From positions 1 to 18,867 of the forward strand of contig JASCIV010000479.1 of NCBI GenBank assembly GCA_030374735.1: a DNA stretch of 18,867 nucleotides, written 5' to 3'. The notes below the pieces were generated by a model. It was given only the letters and a program-made list of their open reading frames with translations, was not told where the DNA came from and made no database searches. Below, one piece after another: positions 17,393 through 18,867 of the stretch. Position 1 is the stretch's first letter. Every line of letters starts with the position of its first letter. Source of the stretch: Gracilaria caudata (Eukaryota > Rhodophyta > Florideophyceae > Gracilariales > Gracilariaceae). The position numbers and the translations under genes are program-made.

Positions 17393-17407
17393 GTTCTGAC
17401 TCAGAAC
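17393..17407. promoter_or_regulatory. 15-bp palindrome with a TGACTCA (bZIP/AP-1-like) core
   Basis: GTTCTGACTCAGAAC is a perfect odd palindrome, with seven-base arms around a central C. Its core TGACTCA is the classic half-site pair bound by Gcn4/AP-1 bZIP dimers in fungi and animals. It lies about 200 bp upstream of the eIF2-gamma start and one base left of the foldback element. Function is inferred from the motif only. Confidence 0.45.
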
Positions 17408-17408
17408 G

Positions 17409-17597
17409 ACGACAAGCCGTCACCACAAGTGCCTGCGCAGTGGGTGCCCCCTGTGCAGGGGCACAGCCCAGGGGGCACAGCCCAGGGGGCACAGCCCAGG
17501 GGGCACAGCCCAGGGGGCACAGCCCAGAAGGCACAGGTGGAATCCCCTGCGCAGGCACTGCCTGCGCAGCCTGTGCGTTGTGGTGACGGCTTGTCGT
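17409..17597. mobile_element. 189-bp foldback (MITE-like) element
   Basis: The outer arms are exact 20-bp inverted repeats: ACGACAAGCCGTCACCACAA (17409-17428) and its reverse complement (17578-17597). Directly inside the left arm, AGTGCCTGCGCAG (17428-17440) has an exact reverse complement at 17547-17559. Further in, CCCCCTGTGC-type sequence on the left faces GCACAGGTGG on the right. The right arm carries about 18 extra bases (17560-17577) that look like a local copy of CCTGCGCAG. The middle is a 14-bp tandem array. No coding capacity or clear target-site duplication is visible, so the mobile-element label is inference; a locally grown hairpin is the alternative. Confidence 0.55.
17464..17533 (+). 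repeat. 14-bp tandem repeat, five copies
   Basis: The unit CAGCCCAGGGGGCA starts at 17464, 17478, 17492, 17506 and 17520. The last copy is altered to CAGCCCAGAAGGCA. Being 14 bp, the unit changes reading frame each copy, which argues against a coding role. The array forms the loop of the foldback element. Confidence 0.88.
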
Positions 17598-17700
17598 TTT
17601 TGAAGCAATTCGCACTTGCTGCACCTTCGCGTTGTAACAGCCAATCATTCGTATTAGTAATACTGGGAGCATCCAAAAATTGTCAAAGATCCAGACTCCG

Positions 17701-17736
17701 AGAGACAGCTCCCGTTGAATCGTGGGAGCTGTCTCT
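17701..17736. repeat. Perfect 13-bp inverted repeat (hairpin)
   Basis: AGAGACAGCTCCC (17701-17713) pairs exactly with GGGAGCTGTCTCT (17724-17736) across a 10-base loop. It lies about 120 bp upstream of the Myb-like start and 104 bp right of the foldback element. Confidence 0.8.
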
Positions 17737-17857
17737 GGTAGTTACACACCGAGATTGAAGAATGTGCATGTGTAAGTTGGCTGGCATGCGATAAGACGGT
17801 ACAAGTCATTCTGCGTCCACTTCGCTCCGCGCTTGCACATCTGTTTCGGTCAAGACC

Positions 17858-18817
17858 ATGACTTTTTACCTGAGTCCACCATCGTTCAAAGAGTATCTAC
17901 TTATTCGATTCAACATGAGGAGGGCTCAGTTAGCTATTGAAGACCTTGTAAACGAAAGAAACCCTGTAATTGAAGCAGTTCCTAGCCGACCGAAGGAGAC
18001 GGACGCCGCACCAAAAGACCAGGAAACAGTTCGTAGTCCACCAAAGCAAAAACACGCCGCACAGAAAAACCAGGTAGCAGTTCGTAGCCAACCAAAGCAA
18101 AAGGAGGCCGCACAAAAAAACCAAGAGAACAAAAAGCAGAAAGGAAACCGAAAAGGAAGTCGAAATTACAACACAGAAGATATCGAGCAGCTTATTAGCT
18201 TGGTGGCCAGTATCGAACCTATAAAATCTAACCACTGGGCAAAGGTGGCAGAAGAGTTCAACACCTTTGCTTTCTACAACGATCGACCAAAGCGCACACA
18301 GAAAAGCTTGGCGAGCAAGTGGGACAAGCTTATATATACCAAAAAACGAACCGGCGATCCGAGCTGTCCATCATATGTTCGCCAAGCTAAACGCATACAG
18401 AATGACATACTGGCGAAAATCACAGCCCTAAAGTACACCGCCGAGGAAAACCGTGACGACGATGAGGGATCCTCCAGCGAAGTTGACACAGACGAAGTCG
18501 AGAGCGTCAACGAAATGGCAGACGAGTTCACTCCACAGCTCAAAAAGAGACGCCTGCCAATTAGTGCGACTGCGCCGTTTGCAAAACGCATGCAGGTAGA
18601 GTTAGTGGAAAGCTTGCACCAAATGACAAAGTGCATGGCTGAACTTACCGAGTCACAACTGCGCGCTAATCGTGAGGGTGAACGTGCGAAACAGGACATG
18701 GAAAGTGTTGTAGAATCAGCAATCACTCGAGCTGTTGTGTGTAGTGCAAACTCGCTCGAGTGCCCTAGCGAGGATGTCACTCATAATACCCGTGTCGGGG
18801 ATGACCTGAGGAGGTGA
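17858..18817 (+). CDS. Myb/SANT-like (DUF6818-type) DNA-binding protein
   Basis: This is a 319-residue frame; an alternative start is the ATG at 17915 (MRRAQLAIEDL). Residues about 44-88 contain a 17-residue repeat: AAPKDQETVRSPPKQKH, then AAQKNQVAVRSQPKQKE, with a partial copy on each side. A basic stretch (KGNRKGSRNY, 95-104) leads into a helical domain at 100-190. Its marks are NYNTEDIEQLISLV, NHWAKVAEEFN, DRPKRTQKSLASKWDKL and TGDPSCPSYVRQAKRIQ. This is the layout of the Myb/SANT-like DUF6818 domain, common in oomycetes, fungi and algae and often multi-copy. An acidic patch (198-215), a basic KKRR nuclear signal (229-232) and a probable coiled coil (about 245-290) follow. It is likely a nuclear DNA-binding protein. 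Whether it is a host regulator or derived from a transposon cannot be told here; no transposase domain is attached. The family call rests on remembered pattern, not a search. Confidence 0.68.
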   Translation: MTFYLSPPSFKEYLLIRFNMRRAQLAIEDLVNERNPVIEAVPSRPKETDAAPKDQETVRSPPKQKHAAQKNQVAVRSQPKQKEAAQKNQENKKQKGNRKGSRNYNTEDIEQLISLVASIEPIKSNHWAKVAEEFNTFAFYNDRPKRTQKSLASKWDKLIYTKKRTGDPSCPSYVRQAKRIQNDILAKITALKYTAEENRDDDEGSSSEVDTDEVESVNEMADEFTPQLKKRRLPISATAPFAKRMQVELVESLHQMTKCMAELTESQLRANREGERAKQDMESVVESAITRAVVCSANSLECPSEDVTHNTRVGDDLRR

Positions 18818-18867
18818 CTCATATGAGTATTGGCCCGTTTACGGGGGATGCCTGGTGAGCAGGGTTG

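Larger units (their letters stand above)
17192..17857. promoter_or_regulatory. Divergent spacer between eIF2-gamma and the Myb-like gene, with foldback DNA
   Basis: These 666 bp separate divergent starts and must hold both promoters. They contain a 15-bp palindrome (17393-17407), a 189-bp foldback element (17409-17597) with an internal tandem array, and a 13-bp-arm hairpin (17701-17736). The part beside the eIF2-gamma start (17192-17390) is GC-rich with no clear motif. Open frames across the foldback are products of its tandem repeat and are not convincing genes. Confidence 0.55.

Noticed and set aside
17409..17597. CRISPR-like array in the 14-bp repeats
   Set aside because: Units are directly abutting with no spacers, and the setting is eukaryotic nuclear DNA.
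16938..17672. A 244-codon minus-strand frame upstream of and overlapping eIF2-gamma
   Set aside because: It reads through the 14-bp tandem array (Pro/Leu/Cys repeats) and overlaps the eIF2-gamma N-terminus out of frame; an artefact of GC-rich repeat DNA.

Overview
The window reads as nuclear DNA of a red alga. A light-harvesting protein of the red-algal Lhcr type carries a single plastid-targeting leader, as expected for a two-membrane plastid. The core genes are eukaryotic (SHPRH, eIF2-gamma, an F-box/WD40 protein). Introns are few and short (83, 102 and 180 bp), with GT-AG ends. Base composition looks close to balanced. This style resembles florideophytes such as Chondrus, but the species call is inference.

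Layout, left to right. Positions 1-1584 (+) hold the 3' part of a Sel1-repeat protein made of fourteen 38-residue units. A decayed repeat tail and a separate Sel1-like fragment follow (to 1978), then about 0.9 kb with no recognised gene. Positions 2884-3623 (-) encode the two-exon light-harvesting protein. Positions 4016-5473 (-) encode an F-box/WD40 protein, divergent from a 1599-residue SHPRH-type SNF2 ATPase with PHD and RING fingers (5709-10508, +). About 1.9 kb of apparently non-coding DNA follows. Next is a three-exon SLC17/PHT4-like anion transporter (12380-14248, -), divergent from a PfkB sugar/nucleoside kinase (14600-15718, +). The kinase converges, with an 84-bp gap, on eIF2-gamma (15803-17191, -). 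The last gene is a Myb/SANT-like DUF6818-type protein (17858-18817, +), divergent from eIF2-gamma.

The genes do not form one pathway. They cover photosynthesis, plastid or organelle transport, metabolism, translation initiation, DNA-damage tolerance and ubiquitin targeting, as expected for ordinary eukaryotic gene order. I see no operon-like system, defence island or CRISPR.

The most interesting non-gene structure lies in the eIF2-gamma/Myb divergent spacer. A 189-bp foldback element has nested inverted arms around a 14-bp tandem array. A 15-bp odd palindrome containing TGACTCA sits directly beside it, and a second strong hairpin lies downstream. The Sel1 gene also has a higher-order repeat: its units match with a period of five (570 bp). 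I found no convincing case for a wholly new biological system. The findings are ranked accordingly.
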